A stretch of 64,000 nt of DNA from Setomelanomma holmii. Its lineage: Eukaryota; Ascomycota; Dothideomycetes; Pleosporales; Phaeosphaeriaceae. Under the pieces are notes generated by a model, which saw only the letters and a list, made by a program, of their open reading frames with translations, was not told the DNA's origin and did not search any database. Location of the stretch: contig ML978217.1 of NCBI GenBank assembly GCA_010015745.1, positions 62,001-126,000 on the forward strand, written 5' to 3'. The translations under genes were made by a program, and so were the position numbers. Position 1 is the stretch's first letter, and the number at the start of each line of letters is the position of its first letter. Positions 52,873 to 64,000 of this stretch are shown piece by piece.

Positions 52873-53811
52873 CTAAGGCGATGGATAGAGCGGTCCGTAT
52901 TCTTCGAGATACCTGCAGTGATTAGTTTGTGCTGGAGGGTACAAGTTGTCGTGTACTCACTGCTCCAGATAGGCTGGTAGAACGTAATCGGCCAACTCAG
53001 CCGCTTCGCGCAGATACGCCATAGCTTGTTGAAAGTATGGCTCGTGGACCCTGGACGATGTTACATTGCCCAAAGACATGTGTGCTTCCGCAGCCTGATC
53101 AACGTTACTTGACGTGCGTATATCGGCACTGATACGTACTGTAGATAGCATTGCCCCCGTCACAGTTCCCTGCGAATGTGCCGTGTCGACTGCTCGCTTG
53201 AGATACTCAACCGCTGGCAGGAGTATGCCCCTAGCTTCCACATAGTCACCCGTGTGGAGTCTCTGCTCTGTCTCTGCGAAAGCTCTGGCTGTCATGTCTT
53301 CTTTGCCAGCGATGTCGTGCCAGAGCGCAGACGTGCTGCCTGCACTACTGCCCGATGAGCCGCGCTCTGTACGGTAGATGTTTGCTAGAGACTTTTGTGC
53401 TCGCTGAAGCCAATTTCGTCCAATCACTAGTACGATGAGCTTGGGTTTATGTCCCTCCAGAAGTCACTTACAGGCCAGGATGTCAGCGTCTTCCGGGTAC
53501 AAGTGCAGCAAAGTTAGCGCCTGGCGGAGACACCAGTCTGCCAGATCCTGAAGTACTGCGTTGTCTGCATCAGCGAACGCAACGCGCTGGAAGGTGCCGA
53601 TCAAAGGTAGCTGCCATCGTTTGCGCGTTTCGTCCGGGGTTCTGTCGAGCAGTTCCAAAGAGGCGGTCGTGTTGCGGATAGCTTGTACCTGCTCGCGCCA
53701 GCTTTCTGGCCTCAAGTCGAGATTCGTGTTGATCAAGTCAACTGTGGACATGAGGTTACGGACTGCATTCTCATCCATGATCACTGGTGTGTCTTGATCT
53801 GTCGAAGTCAT
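52873..53811 (-). CDS. Conserved-looking helical protein, TPR-like, function unknown
   Basis: Exons on the minus strand: 53811-53472, 53426-52961, 52912-52873; 281 residues. Start MTSTDQDTPVIMDENAVRNL. The product is mostly alpha-helical with repeated pairs resembling tetratricopeptide helices: DLADWCLRQALTLLHLYPED, IGRNWLQRAQKSLANIYR, EQRLHTGDYVEARGILLPAV with EYLKRAVDTAHSQG, AAEAHMSLGN, and YFQQAMAYLREAAELADYVL. The last 40-nt exon adds YLEEYGPLYPSP. Such proteins often act as scaffolds. All three junctions keep frame (donors gtaagt and gtgagt). I do not recognise a named family. Confidence 0.72.
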
Positions 53812-55249
53812 GGTGAGAAGCTTAGATGATGTTATATATCAAGGAAGAAGACTGTAAGTATAGAGTTGACGGATCTAGTGAGACTGGATGGACTTGATAT
53901 ATGGAAGAAGAGTAAGGTAAAGTAGAGAACAGGATAGAATGAAGAAAGGGGGAGTTCATTGGTGCGATAATGCTCCAACGATGTCAGTGTTTGCCAAATT
54001 GGGTGCCTACTGGTTGCAGGAATGCTCCATCAAATGGAGGCGAAGAACAACGCGGCCAAGGATCTCTGCTGCATCCAAAAGTATGCGCTCTAACTATCAA
54101 GCATTGCGAGATGGGCAAGGCGGTTACGCCATGCTGGATCTGGTATCTAGTTGCCACACGCTGATCAAAGGCACGCGCAGCTATGCGCCATGAGCATAGT
54201 CGTCGGCGATATCCTTCTAGCTCTCTGGTACCAAGAGCTTGGTAGCGGTGGCGATCAAGTACTCAGTTCCAGTCCCTTGCGGTACAGTCAGCCTCGCTGT
54301 TCATACAAGGGAGTTTTCTAAGTGTTATCCGTTGTCTATGGTCTATGCGACGACAGTGAAGGGAAGGTATTTGAGTTCAAGGACTCAATTTCTGTGTCAG
54401 GCTGTTAACCTTATCGAAGACATGATTCTCGCCCTGGGACTCACCAGATGACGTGCTTCTGCATCGGCGTCTGTCGTGCATACTTCACTTCAGGTACAGC
54501 TGCATCAGTCGCGCCGTTGCTGGAAGCGAGGATCCGATGTACAGTAAAGCTGTCGGCTTACTGAGTAAGTCGATCGAGCCCCACCAAAAAGCCATCGGGA
54601 GCTGCAGGTATATGCAGCCCTAGTAGGCGTGCTGATGGCAAGAAAAGATGGATGCTGTAGCATACATAATCAGGCTGCAGTACGCGCCGAAATGCCGAGC
54701 CAATAGAGAATCGCTGCCAGTGGTTCTATAGCTTCGAACGGAACGACATCATAGTCGGCCATCAGGAGAATAAGTGTCGTACGAGCCTCGCTATCCGTAG
54801 TCGATCTTGGTTGCCCGCCATCTGTCTCATGGGCACCTTCGGAAAGATGATCATGTCCAGAGATCCGAGAACGGCTGCATCGGCAACTCGACGTGACGCG
54901 CGCGTATGTAGGAATGTAGCAGGGATGGTGAAGCGGACGTTGAACGGCAGCCAGCCACTAGTGACATAAGCCCCAGCTGGGGTGAATGCCGCCTAGGAGC
55001 CACCAATCACATAGCCACAACTCCGCACCTCATCTCCGCATGGCTTCGAACCACCGTGTGCTCTCCTTTCACCTTCACATGCGCCTAACAGCTCGCTTCG
55101 AACCTCACCACCACAAACCTCGCCTTTCCAGGACGCTGTAACGCCACGCACCTATCATACCTACCCGCGAAGCATAGAAAGCAAGCACGACCCGCCGAAG
55201 CCCGATTTCGCTGGACCCACACGATCACGCACGATGAGGTAGCGCAAGC
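53812..55249. other. Intergenic region, about 1.4 kb, divergent
   Basis: Between the starts of the helical-protein gene (minus) and the vezatin-like gene (plus). Frames at 53939-54193 and 54239-54451 (plus) lack motifs. Likely two promoters; nothing else seen. Confidence 0.5.
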
Positions 55250-57237
55250 ATGGAGAACGTGATACTCGATGACTCGCCGCTGGCCGAGTTTCTAGAAGGT
55301 ATGCGCCCTCTTGATGCTGCTTATGAAGTGGCGACGGCTCACGACTACTGTAGGCCAGGGCAGACGAGACTCCCGTCCGTCATCACCAACTACGTTAACC
55401 TCACAGGATGCGCCAAGCTTCGCACCACGAGGGCCCTCCATGCTCCAGTCGAGGATACGGGATAAGCTGCCACAACCGCTGCGCATACATGCGCGCCATG
55501 GCTCCATCGCCCGCCTACACACCGCCTGCTCGGTATGTCTGGAAATGATAGAAGGCCGGCACACTCACTGACGACATGCATAGAAAGCGGTCAACTCGCG
55601 ACTCGGCCGCGCCGACAACGAGCGTTTCCTCGAACACTTCCGCTATCTCTTCGTCGCCTCTCAGCTGCTCGGCGGTCAAGGGGGCTTGCGCGCCTCAGCC
55701 ATACCCAGCTTCGCATCGGATGGCCGTCCGGGTCCACAGGAGTTCAAGGTCGCCTCCATAAGCCCTACTGGCGCAGCTCTGACAGGTGCGACGGCATTCG
55801 TATTGGTCTGGCTTGTGCATTGGTCGCGGCGGCCGCCCGGTTTTAGCAAGGGCAGGTCGACCCTGGTACTTGTCGTGTTCGCTGCCATCGCCACAGCCGT
55901 GTACGGGTACATGCGGCGGCAGTGGCTACAGTATCTCAGACAAGAGGCGGTGGAAGGCGCTTCTGCCCTCGTCACTAACATGCAAGCTTTCGAGGCGTCG
56001 ACGTCATCAACTCTTGCATTGATCCAAGAGGTGGAGCTCGTCTCACGGGGCTATAGACTGTAGGTCCTAGCACTGGCTGAAGTCTTTCATTGTTCCGTCG
56101 CTAACACGACACAGCAGTAGTCCTTTGCCGCCCATCTCGCGCATCGAAGAGAAAGGTCAATCACGCAGATGCCAGCGTCTACGACGGACTCTCCGTAGTG
56201 CCTTTGCTGACACCATGCCGATTCTTGCCGAACAATGTGGCATTCTGAAGCAGCTCATTCTAGAAGACGACTTGGAGAAATATCTTGACGTCTACGAAAT
56301 CAGCAACCCCGACTTGCAGGAAGCAGGCCAAGGGTACTCCGAATCCGAGTTCGAAGACGCCGAAACTCTGAAGTCCTTGCGCATCTTGCAATACCGCCTC
56401 TCGACCCTTCGCCGTGTCTATCTGTGTTCGCTGTTGGCGCTCGAGGCGGATGGCGGGAAGCCTGACTTCGCCCGATGGTCGATCGTGGTAGATTCTATGC
56501 AGTGTTTGGCCAAGCCCACGGGAGAATGGAGCGAAAGGTTCAATCGCGTTCTGGCCGAAGAAGAGCAATTTGTTATCCCGTCACCCGTTCATATCACACC
56601 AACACCAGGGAAGGAGAAGATACGCAACTCAGTACGCAAGCTCTCGGGGCTGTCGCAAGGAATCAGAGGTCTGCAGGCCAAGATGCAGGTGTTGCGAGAG
56701 GAGACAAACAAGAGCTTGGAGGATACAGAAGATGTACACGAGCTTGGTCGTCATCTTATGTCCCAGTATGACTCCATTGGTGCCGATCTCAAGAGTCTCA
56801 TGCAAGCTTGGGAGGCCGGCAAAACGGCGCTCGCACTGAATATCGACCGACGAGAGCGGCGCATTTCTCAAGCATCCAGCGGCTTGAGATCGCCCGTCCC
56901 TAGCCTGGGCGGCCTGACGGCTGTTGATGAGGGCAGTCCATCCGATGCCCTCCGTGCTCTGAATGGGGACTTACTAAGTCCTCAACAGAGCGCACCGTCA
57001 AGCGAGCAGGGCAGCAACTCCGACGACGAAGTTTTCGAGGCCATCGCGATACCCAAGACCCGAGTGACCATGACGAGGGAAGACCGAATGCACAAAATCC
57101 AAGACGACCGCGCGCGTCAAGCTTCAGCACGCGAACAGCGGGATGCAACCACCAACATGCTCAGAGAGCTGGAGTCGGTCATCAATCTGAGACCCCATAG
57201 GGTCAATGGACCTGGGGGCCGAGTTACAAGTCTTTGA
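55250..57237 (+). CDS. Vezatin/Inp2-like peroxisomal membrane protein
   Basis: Exons 55250-55298, 55354-55532, 55584-56059, 56115-57237; 608 residues. Start MENVILDDSPLAEFLEG, followed by LQSRIRDKLPQPLRIH and the block KAVNSRLGRADNERFLEHFR with YLFVASQLL. Two membrane helices are visible: SPTGAALTGATAFVLVWLVH and STLVLVVFAAIATAVYGYMR. Then ALIQEVELVSRGYRLSSPLP, which crosses the third intron, and a long cytoplasmic part with coiled coils (LQAKMQVLREETNKSLEDTE). This arrangement matches the fungal vezatin/myosin-binding peroxisome receptor family; yeast Inp2 links peroxisomes to Myo2 for inheritance. Function is inferred from family. All junctions restore frame. Confidence 0.78.
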
Positions 57238-58078
57238 TTTGTTTTTCTAGCGTGCTATAAAGGTGCCAATGCTTTTTAGTAGGAGTTGGAGTGTCTGATG
57301 CCCGATTGGGTGATCATACTTTGGAGCGTTCGATTTCATCCTGGGCATCTACGTTACGCTATACCACTGATGACGTCACACATGCATTTCCTATGTAATG
57401 TCTTACATACGCAACCTCTTGTAGAGTAGCTATATGCTTGTGCTTAGCAATATGAATATGAATTAGCCAGCGCATTGCTCACTTGGCAGAATCTTATTCG
57501 CGCAAATGTACGCATTTGCCTCACAGCGTGCGAGAGCCTATATCTCTCGATCGACTGCATCCATTGGAGGTCGCGGCGTTGCGAAACCACGTCAGATTCG
57601 GGTCGGCAGGTACGCTCCTGCATTTGATGATGAGTACTCACTCCGCCATACGGACCCGACTCCGCCTTGATTGAACCCACTGCATTCTAAGCCGTCGCAG
57701 TCTATCGCGATAAAGCTACTCTGTCATGGGGACGTAGCCTTCCCCTGACTGAGACTTTCATGAGCATCTCGCAGCTGCAGTCGTACGCCATCCAGCGCGC
57801 TTTCCGAACAAGTTCCAGCTAGTGTAAGGGTACCTGCTTCCGACGTCGGACGTCTCTCGTTGCACATACCACTGCATATCTCACACAATGTCGACCGCCA
57901 GAAGTTCTCTCGACTTGACGCAACGAACCTATGAGAGGACGAAGACATTCTCATTAGATGAGGATGGCGACAACAAGATAATTGTGATCACATTTGGCAG
58001 AGAGCCGTGGTCCATTCCGTCGCAGTATGCGTAGTACAGCTTGCGAAAGAGCCTCGACACCCATCACGACAGTGCCGA
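57238..58078. other. Intergenic region with one short ORF
   Basis: About 840 bp between the vezatin-like gene and a zinc-finger gene, tail to tail. A short plus-strand ORF at 57888-58034 is listed separately. Otherwise nothing seen. Confidence 0.45.
57888..58034 (+). CDS. Short hypothetical ORF, 48 aa
   Basis: ATG in good context (cacacaATGtc) and a regular polar sequence (STARSSLDLTQRTYERTKTF, SLDEDGDNKIIVITFGREP) ending TAG. It could be a tiny gene or a first exon. No homolog recognised. Confidence 0.25.
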   Translation: MSTARSSLDLTQRTYERTKTFSLDEDGDNKIIVITFGREPWSIPSQYA

Positions 58079-59149
58079 CTACCTATCATCATCCTCGAAC
58101 TCGCCGCCTATGTCCCCTACCATGGACGATCCGTTTTTTGGCATCGGAGGAGGTGCACCATGCTGCTTACGCATGTGAACCTTGAGGCCATCGGATCGAG
58201 CGTATTCTTTGACACACCCTTGGATTGGACAAGGATATCTCACTTTCGCCCTACCAGATGCCGCACAAGCCTGGGTCTTCAAGTGTCGAGTGAGATTGCC
58301 GTCCGCGTGTACACCTGTCAGCACGGCGCCACAGCGATTGGGGCACGCAACACTATACTCTGCACCGCTCAGTAGAGTACCATTCGCGAGAGTGTAAGTG
58401 TTTAGGCCAGGCGGTTCATATGGATACGATGTTTGGATTGGATCAGAAGGGCCTTCATTGTGTTCGAATGCATGGCTGGCATCACCTATGTCAGCCGACG
58501 CTGGCTAGCAGATGCCGAATGCGACTTACTCTTCCTCCTCCGCCATGTTGGGTGCGTTCAGAAGACCCTCCGTCATCTTATGCGGCTCTTGCCTCTGGAA
58601 GCCATTCTCATCTCCATGGTAAGCAATCACTCCACTACATCACAATCAGTAAACCTCACTGATCATCGAAGGAATCAAGAAGACGTACTGTTGCGTTAGC
58701 CAATCATATCGCTGACCATACCCTCGCCCATTCGTATCGTGCTCGTAGCCATGAGCGAGATGGGCATATCCTTGAGCCAGCGACCGTTGTGTGGCCGGTA
58801 TGGAATAGGGTTCACCCATTCTTGTCTCGAGAAACTGGCCATAGCCTAAGCTACCATCCGCTCCGCTTTCCCACTCCTGAGGATGATCTGGATGTGAGTC
58901 CTCGGTCACTTCGGCTGTCTCTGCCTCATGCCACATCTCTGCGCTACCTCCGCGTTCATATTCATATTCGTGGCGCCCATTTCTATCAAAGACTCCATCT
59001 GGGCGAATATTGCTCATGTCTGGAGATGTTACTCCGCTTTGGCTTGACGAATTGATGACTCGAGTCATTTGGGATCCAGGATCCCCAATCACTACGGAAC
59101 GCTTGCTGGAAGAGCTCCTACGCATTCGCTGTTGGGAACACGTCCACAT
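58079..59149 (-). CDS. C2H2 zinc-finger protein A
   Basis: Exons on the minus strand: 59149(uncertain)-58689, 58634-58530, 58475-58079; about 320 residues. Joins: LTQQ-like end of exon 1 to HGVIAYHGDENGFQRQE, then PNMAEEEED to HAFEHNEGPSDPIQTSYPYE. The C-terminal half has two fingers: an atypical one ACPNRCGAVLTGVHADGNLT..RHLKTQAC and a standard one YPCPIQGCVKEYARSDGLKV..HMRKQHG (C-x4-C-x12-H-x4-H). The N-terminal half is polar with Tyr/Gly/His repeats (GYGQFLETRMGEPYS, GYAHLAHGYEHDTNGRGYGQ). Likely a DNA-binding regulator. The frame stays open upstream of 59149 to about 59290, so the 5' end is unresolved. Confidence 0.6.
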
Positions 59150-61788
59150 CCACCGGATTCGCACACGGGAGAGGGAGGTACAGTCGATCCGAGCTATCGT
59201 AATGGAGACCTGGAATCGCGTCCGTTCGCAAAGAATGCCCAGAATTGCTCTAGGCTTTCAAATTCTCAACAAACCATCAGCTTCGTGTCAAAACTCATAT
59301 CTGGCGTTACAACTCACCAGGAGATACGTCCGCGATCACTCAAGGCTCTTCAGCAAGCTAGGGAAGTTCGACTCCGAGGTTCTGAGGTGTCACTAAATAT
59401 TCCCGATAGCCCCTTAAGTGGCATGGCATGGCATGCGCAGATTGCAGGCTGCAATTCACTATACGAACACATACATAAGGCTAGTATACACTTGATTGTA
59501 CCATAGGATGAAGAGGCAGACACGCATCGTTCAAGGGCGCGCGTGAGTTGTCGTGGCTGTGTGAAGGGCACACTCTGTCCACGACATTATTGTGGTTGAC
59601 CCTCTTCCGCGAAGGGCAAATGCGTGCATATTGAGTCATTCGTGACACTAATAATATGGTATGTGACTGCCCGTAGAGTGGTATAGCGCAGAAATTGCGC
59701 TGTTGTCATTACCACCGACTAACCGGTTTTCGAACTGTGATGCGAAGTCCTCCGTCGGAGGCCCTGCTCAGCTCCGCGATCATCGGAGCAGCTTTGGCGG
59801 AAAAGAGGCAATCAAACTACTTCGACAAGGTATTAAACCATCGGAACCTATGGTGTGTGCCCATTCGGATGTATTCGCGCGAGTAGCGGTCAAACTTCTT
59901 ATGCATTCGATCGAGGCTCATCTGATCAGCCACTCGACAGACTCAGCGAAGGGGTGAAATTGCGATGCGGCGACTGCGAGCCCATTGTCCGATGAGAGCG
60001 GGAAATCTGCCTCAAAAGATGCAAGCACCATGGGTGGCTGTGTGGCCCTATGGGTTGCAGCGCGTGCGACGGGTTGCCTGCCTGAGAGCAACAGGACATT
60101 GACTGACGACGTCTTCCAAAGTATGCGACTCGTAAATACCAGCGACAATGGTTTGCTCGTGTAAGCTCTGGGGCCGCACTTCTCTCGAAGCGTCAGCCTG
60201 GGATGGATCAACCTTTGGCGAGGCAACACACGCACAGGGATATCAGTCACAATTCTAGTGAAGGTGGAAAGCCACAAGATCCATCACATGAGGCACTGAA
60301 GAAAGACCACGACATTATGGTGAACAACCCTTCCCAGATGTCTTGCGGGCCGGGACGGTACCGTACCCACGCGGCACAGCGGCACGTCATGGCTGAACCG
60401 AACAGCCAGTTTCGGGCTGTCCCACGATCCTACAATTCTTGAGAAACACCATCGTTCGCTAAGGACGTTGGACTTCGCAGCATTCTCAGCAAAATCAAGT
60501 GTGGTCAATACTTAGAGCTCAACAGCGACTCAGGAATATTTCTGCACTCAAGCAATTGAAGCTGGAACGCGAGGGTAGGCACTCCCTCATCGAAGCACTG
60601 GTGAGATCAAGACCGAGCGTCATTGTACATAAGGGTGCCCCTGGGCATACAAAGTCTATCTACAGCTGTTTGAGATTCGGCCTGCATCGAACCAACGACT
60701 GGCGCATTCTCAGAGTCAGCCAAGACTCCATCAAACTGTGCGACCAGCCCTCTCACTACTGCAACGGGCTATCGTGGATGTTGAGCCTTACACTTGACCA
60801 TCGACAATTCGGGAACCTGCCTATTGGCGAGCGCAATAAAGGTGGGCACCGCTGTGGCTTGCGTAGCTGTTCCCCCGTATTGAGAGGCATCGGCCACTTG
60901 TTGTGCGAGGACGATGTTTCCAGTGATTCGATGGCCCGACGGCGGCCATCTGATCATCTCTATTTGTGGCGTTGCATCATTGGTCTGGCAAAATACGCCC
61001 CGTGGACTTCTTCGGTTGATCGAACAGTCTGCCCTGATCAATCTTCGCCCACCAATTCTGTTTCTGGAAAGATCCACTTTGCATAGAATATGTCGGTGGA
61101 TGCAGCAGAGTCCCTCAACTTCTATCGCAAGGAAACGGCGGTGAACTTGCTTTGTTGTCAAAGGATAACGCATGCTCCTGCACGTCGGCCTTCCCTATGC
61201 CTCGATTCCCATCAATGTGCCAGGCATAGACCGAGTGAGGGGCATACACAAAGCACAAGATCAAAGCCTCGCTTGAAGGACTTCGTAGCTCCGCGGAGGT
61301 GCAATTCAGTGGGGTGCAAGATAAGAGTACCATGTCCAGAGGTGCCGCGGAACAGTCTGCAGCTGAGCCTCAAAGCAAGCACATGGCGCATATCGTTGAT
61401 GAGTATCGGAGACTTGCCCTACGCTCCACGGATCACGCAGTTCACTCGCAAGCGATATCGACTTCAGGGATAGTGCGGCATAAGGCAGTGCCATACATGC
61501 GACGGAACAAAGTGGTCCAAACTCAACGTTCGAGCTGCGCGAAAGAGTTGGTCTCGCATGGCTGATGCTGTCGAATTGTGTGAAGAATCAGATGCACTGA
61601 ATGATATACGCCGATCAGTTTTAAGACGAGATACAGCGAGCCCAAAGTGAGGGAGTCCATGCTCAGGAACTTCTAGCAAGCAACCCAACAGTCCCACGCA
61701 TCTAATATTTGGAAATAGAATGCCAAAGCCTGAACCATATTTTGGGCCGAACAAGAACACAAAGACAAAATCCAAGGAATGCCCGAAG
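59150..61788. other. 2.6-kb gene-poor stretch between two zinc-finger genes
   Basis: Contains the unresolved 5' end of zinc-finger gene A. The longest frame is at 60499-61086 (plus, 195 codons from a GTG, e.g. LRNISALKQLKLEREGRHSL) without a domain. No repeats noticed. Confidence 0.4.
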
Positions 61789-62778
61789 CTAATGTACAAC
61801 GTCTCCAAGGTCACTGGAGCGCTTTCTCCTGGTTGGAGGTGGTCTATTCAATTCCGGATGACTTCGTCTTTCATGGACCTACATTCCAGTGCGCGCAGTC
61901 AGCGTCTATTTCGAATACCACGCAATAGTAAAGAGGAAGTACTAACCAAACGCGCATCCTCTCGACGAAACGTTCGAGGGCAGTCTTCGTGACCACACGG
62001 GAGATGTTTGACGCCATGAAGATTTTCCATATGTCGCGAGAGGTTGCGATGCGCCCAAACTCCCGTGAAGGGTCTGTCAGGACACAATGGGCATGGCAGA
62101 ACTTGACCACTGTTACCCATGAAACAAGAAGTCAGTGTACGGCATTCTGACTATGCAGCAACTTTGCTTACCGGGACAACGTCGATGCAGGACTATGCGA
62201 GGCCGGCTGCGGAGAAAGAACACTGCTTGCAAGCTCCCCATGGTTCACTCTAGCCCTGGGCTGGATCAGATGATACTGTAACGTATGTGGTCCTTCTGGA
62301 AGGTATCCACCTGTCGTGGACCTTAAACATGTCAACCAGAGTCTTGGGCACTTTCGACCATGCCCTACATTTCTTCTACTGACCCATATGATGATGGAGC
62401 ATCCATCTCTGATGAAGCGGGCGCTTCATCTAAACTACCGATTGCAGAATCAGCCCGGCTCGAAGCAGAATTTCGCTCGTACAAAACATCGGGACCTGGC
62501 TGGAATCGGCTTTGCATTTGTTCTTTCGCAATCTGGAGACTGCGTTGGTAGAACGACCGTGAGGACATAGCTGTAGGTGGCTCAAAGTCTTCCTCGTCCA
62601 GTACAGACATCCTTGGTTCATTGCAGAGAAGATGGCCTCGTTGAGGGTTCCCTGCAGCGGTCCGAAGCGACGGAGGTAGATCCGGCGTCATAGTTGTACC
62701 AATTAGTAAGTCCTGGTCATAATAGCTCCAGGGTGAAAGGAACGGCGGATCGCGAGCATCGAGGAAAAGAATGTTCAT
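61789..62778 (-). CDS. C2H2 zinc-finger protein B
   Basis: Exons on the minus strand: 62778-62384, 62321-62172, 62109-61947, 61878-61789; 265 residues. The joined text gives one atypical finger (PCPLCPDRPFTGVWAHRNLS followed by RHMENLHG) and one standard finger CGHEDCPRTFRREDARLVHE plus RRSH (C-x4-C-x12-H-x4-H). The last intron lies inside the second finger: exon 3 ends at ARL and exon 4 brings the two His (VHERRSH), which supports the splice model. N-terminal 190 residues are Ser/Pro-rich (MNILFLDARDPPFLSPWSYY, SRADSAIGSLDEAPASSEMD). Similar architecture to gene A 2.6 kb away. A putative regulator; target unknown. An upstream non-ATG exon cannot be excluded. Confidence 0.62.
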
Positions 62779-64000
62779 TGCATCTTCGCCGAAATCATAA
62801 TACTACAGACATCTCAGCTGCAATTCATCGCCATACTCGTCTGCTCTACCAAACTCATGGCAGCAACTCACTGGATCACTTCCTCTCTGACCCATGTCAG
62901 ACCACTGCTGTTCAGTTTCCCTCATCGTTCAGACATAGGATTGCTTGGATCCCCTCGGAAGTATAGCCGATTTGGACGACTCAGTTGCGGAGATGGAACA
63001 GAAAGAGGTGAAGCGCTCTGTTTGCAATACATCGCTCAACGACAGCGACTTCGACCGCAATTTTGACCTATCACTGCAGGACCACGGGACTCAAATTCTA
63101 CCACTTGAGTGGTTACTTTGCCCATGTTGCGGCTCTCTATCAAAATCCCGCAAGGTGTTGTCGTGTGCCAGCTCATCATTTTCGACAGCCAAAATCGAAA
63201 TCACGATTGTCACACTCCGACAACTCGCTGCGCACTCAGCCTTGACGAGTCGTTGCCTATTCCTGGAACGCCGGTGAAATCCGCACGTGGGACGATGGCA
63301 TTCGTCAACCCTCGGTGGGGACGTTATTTCGTGTCAAATCTGCGGGGCGGCCGACTAGAGGGCATGAGCTGTCTGCCAGCTCATAGGGCTAGGGCGTCAT
63401 GGGCGTTGACAGCGCACAACGAGGACCCTGCGGCGGCGTCTCGAGTGCAGTAGAAATTGCTCTATCTACGGTCAGTCGCTGATAACGAGGGTGGTCCCAT
63501 TGGGGATTCGTACTTCGCTCCGGGCAAATCAAGTCTTGAGAATCGGAGGACCACTTGAAGTCGGAAGTGGGAAGCAACCGAGATTAGCCAAGAGGGCCAT
63601 TCCAACGCCGAGCAACAAGGCAACGCGCCCTCCACCGGTGTCCGGAACGGCAACTCATCTAGGGATCCCGGCATAGCTGAACAGGCGACAAGGAAAGATC
63701 CGGAAGGCTCCCGCAAGCCGCGTGGTAGCCCTGCACGCTTGCACACAAGTGCTACACGGCGTGACTTTGGTGAGACATTCTTCGAAGCCTGGCGAAATCG
63801 TGGGAGCGGCGATGGCTATATCGTGCCTTTCTGGACCTTGGGCACACATGCATTCTTTCTCATTTCGAAAGCCCCACTCTTTGGGCAATCGGTAGGGCTT
63901 TCTGATGGTAAAATCCGCTGCCCTGCGCGCCGCCACAATGTGGGCATACACGGCTTCGGCCTGGCGCGATGCACTGTCTCTGATGCCACGTAGCTGATGC
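62779..64000. other. Right-hand end of window, no supported gene
   Basis: Overlapping short frames on both strands (for example 62945-63277 plus, 63655-63951 minus) with no motif. The promoter of zinc-finger gene B should lie just right of 62778. Confidence 0.4.

Noticed and set aside
1..64000. CRISPR array, bacterial operon signals, ribosome binding sites
   Set aside because: Short spliceosomal introns and fungal families show a eukaryotic genome; no regularly spaced direct repeats were seen.
1..64000. tRNA or rRNA genes
   Set aside because: No cloverleaf with matching acceptor stem around the few GGTTCGA-like boxes noticed; a covariance search (tRNAscan-type) would be needed to be certain.

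Overview
This window looks like nuclear DNA of a filamentous ascomycete (Pezizomycotina, most likely Dothideomycetes). Genes carry many short introns (about 48-70 nt, GTRNGY donors, CTRAY-like branch points). The families present (HET-domain proteins, Pth11-like rhodopsin-fold receptors, berberine-bridge-type FAD oxidases, TauD-like proteins, Fot1/pogo and Tc1 transposons) are typical of that group. All exon structures given here were read by eye from frame continuity and splice signals.

Layout. 0-5 kb: 3' part of a GT34-like glycosyltransferase, then a broken HET gene and an intact HET gene in tandem. 5-12.4 kb: weak ORFs, a hexose transporter (7910-9571) and an MDR-type oxidoreductase (10569-11764). 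12.4-16.4 kb: two different pogo-superfamily transposons that abut at a single shared TA; the second holds a 556-base assembly gap. 16.6-24 kb: an unidentified coding relic, a TauD-like gene that has lost iron ligands, an F-box gene, complex I 17.8 kDa subunit, and a small conserved-looking protein. 24.9-26.2 kb: a She3-like coiled-coil protein. 27.4-31.7 kb: gene-poor. 31.7-43 kb: PI-PLC, small cupin, NUFIP1/Rsa1-like zinc-finger protein, Pol III subunit Rpc25, M14 carboxypeptidase, BBE-like oxidase. 43.7-46.9 kb: Pth11-like receptor and a Tc1-type (DD34E) element with five in-frame stops. 47.2-57.2 kb: housekeeping block with dUTPase, pyridoxal kinase, PCNA, EMC6, an unknown helical protein and a vezatin/Inp2-like peroxisomal protein. 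57.3-64 kb: gene-poor flank with two multi-exon C2H2 zinc-finger genes.

Main themes. (1) Three DNA transposons, one HET gene and perhaps the TauD-like gene carry C-to-T (or G-to-A) type stop codons or catalytic-residue changes, which is what repeat-induced point mutation (RIP) would leave. (2) The S-phase genes dUTPase and PCNA, 3 kb apart, both have clusters of ACGCG (MBF-type) motifs just upstream. (3) Several genes have extreme exon structures: an 11-nt exon in pyridoxal kinase, a 12-nt first exon in Rpc25, and an intron that splits the PCNA start codon between A and TG. No convincing tRNA, rRNA or CRISPR feature was seen. I found no clearly novel multi-gene system; the strongest leads are the abutting transposon pair with RIP-like decay and the TauD-like protein without its metal site.
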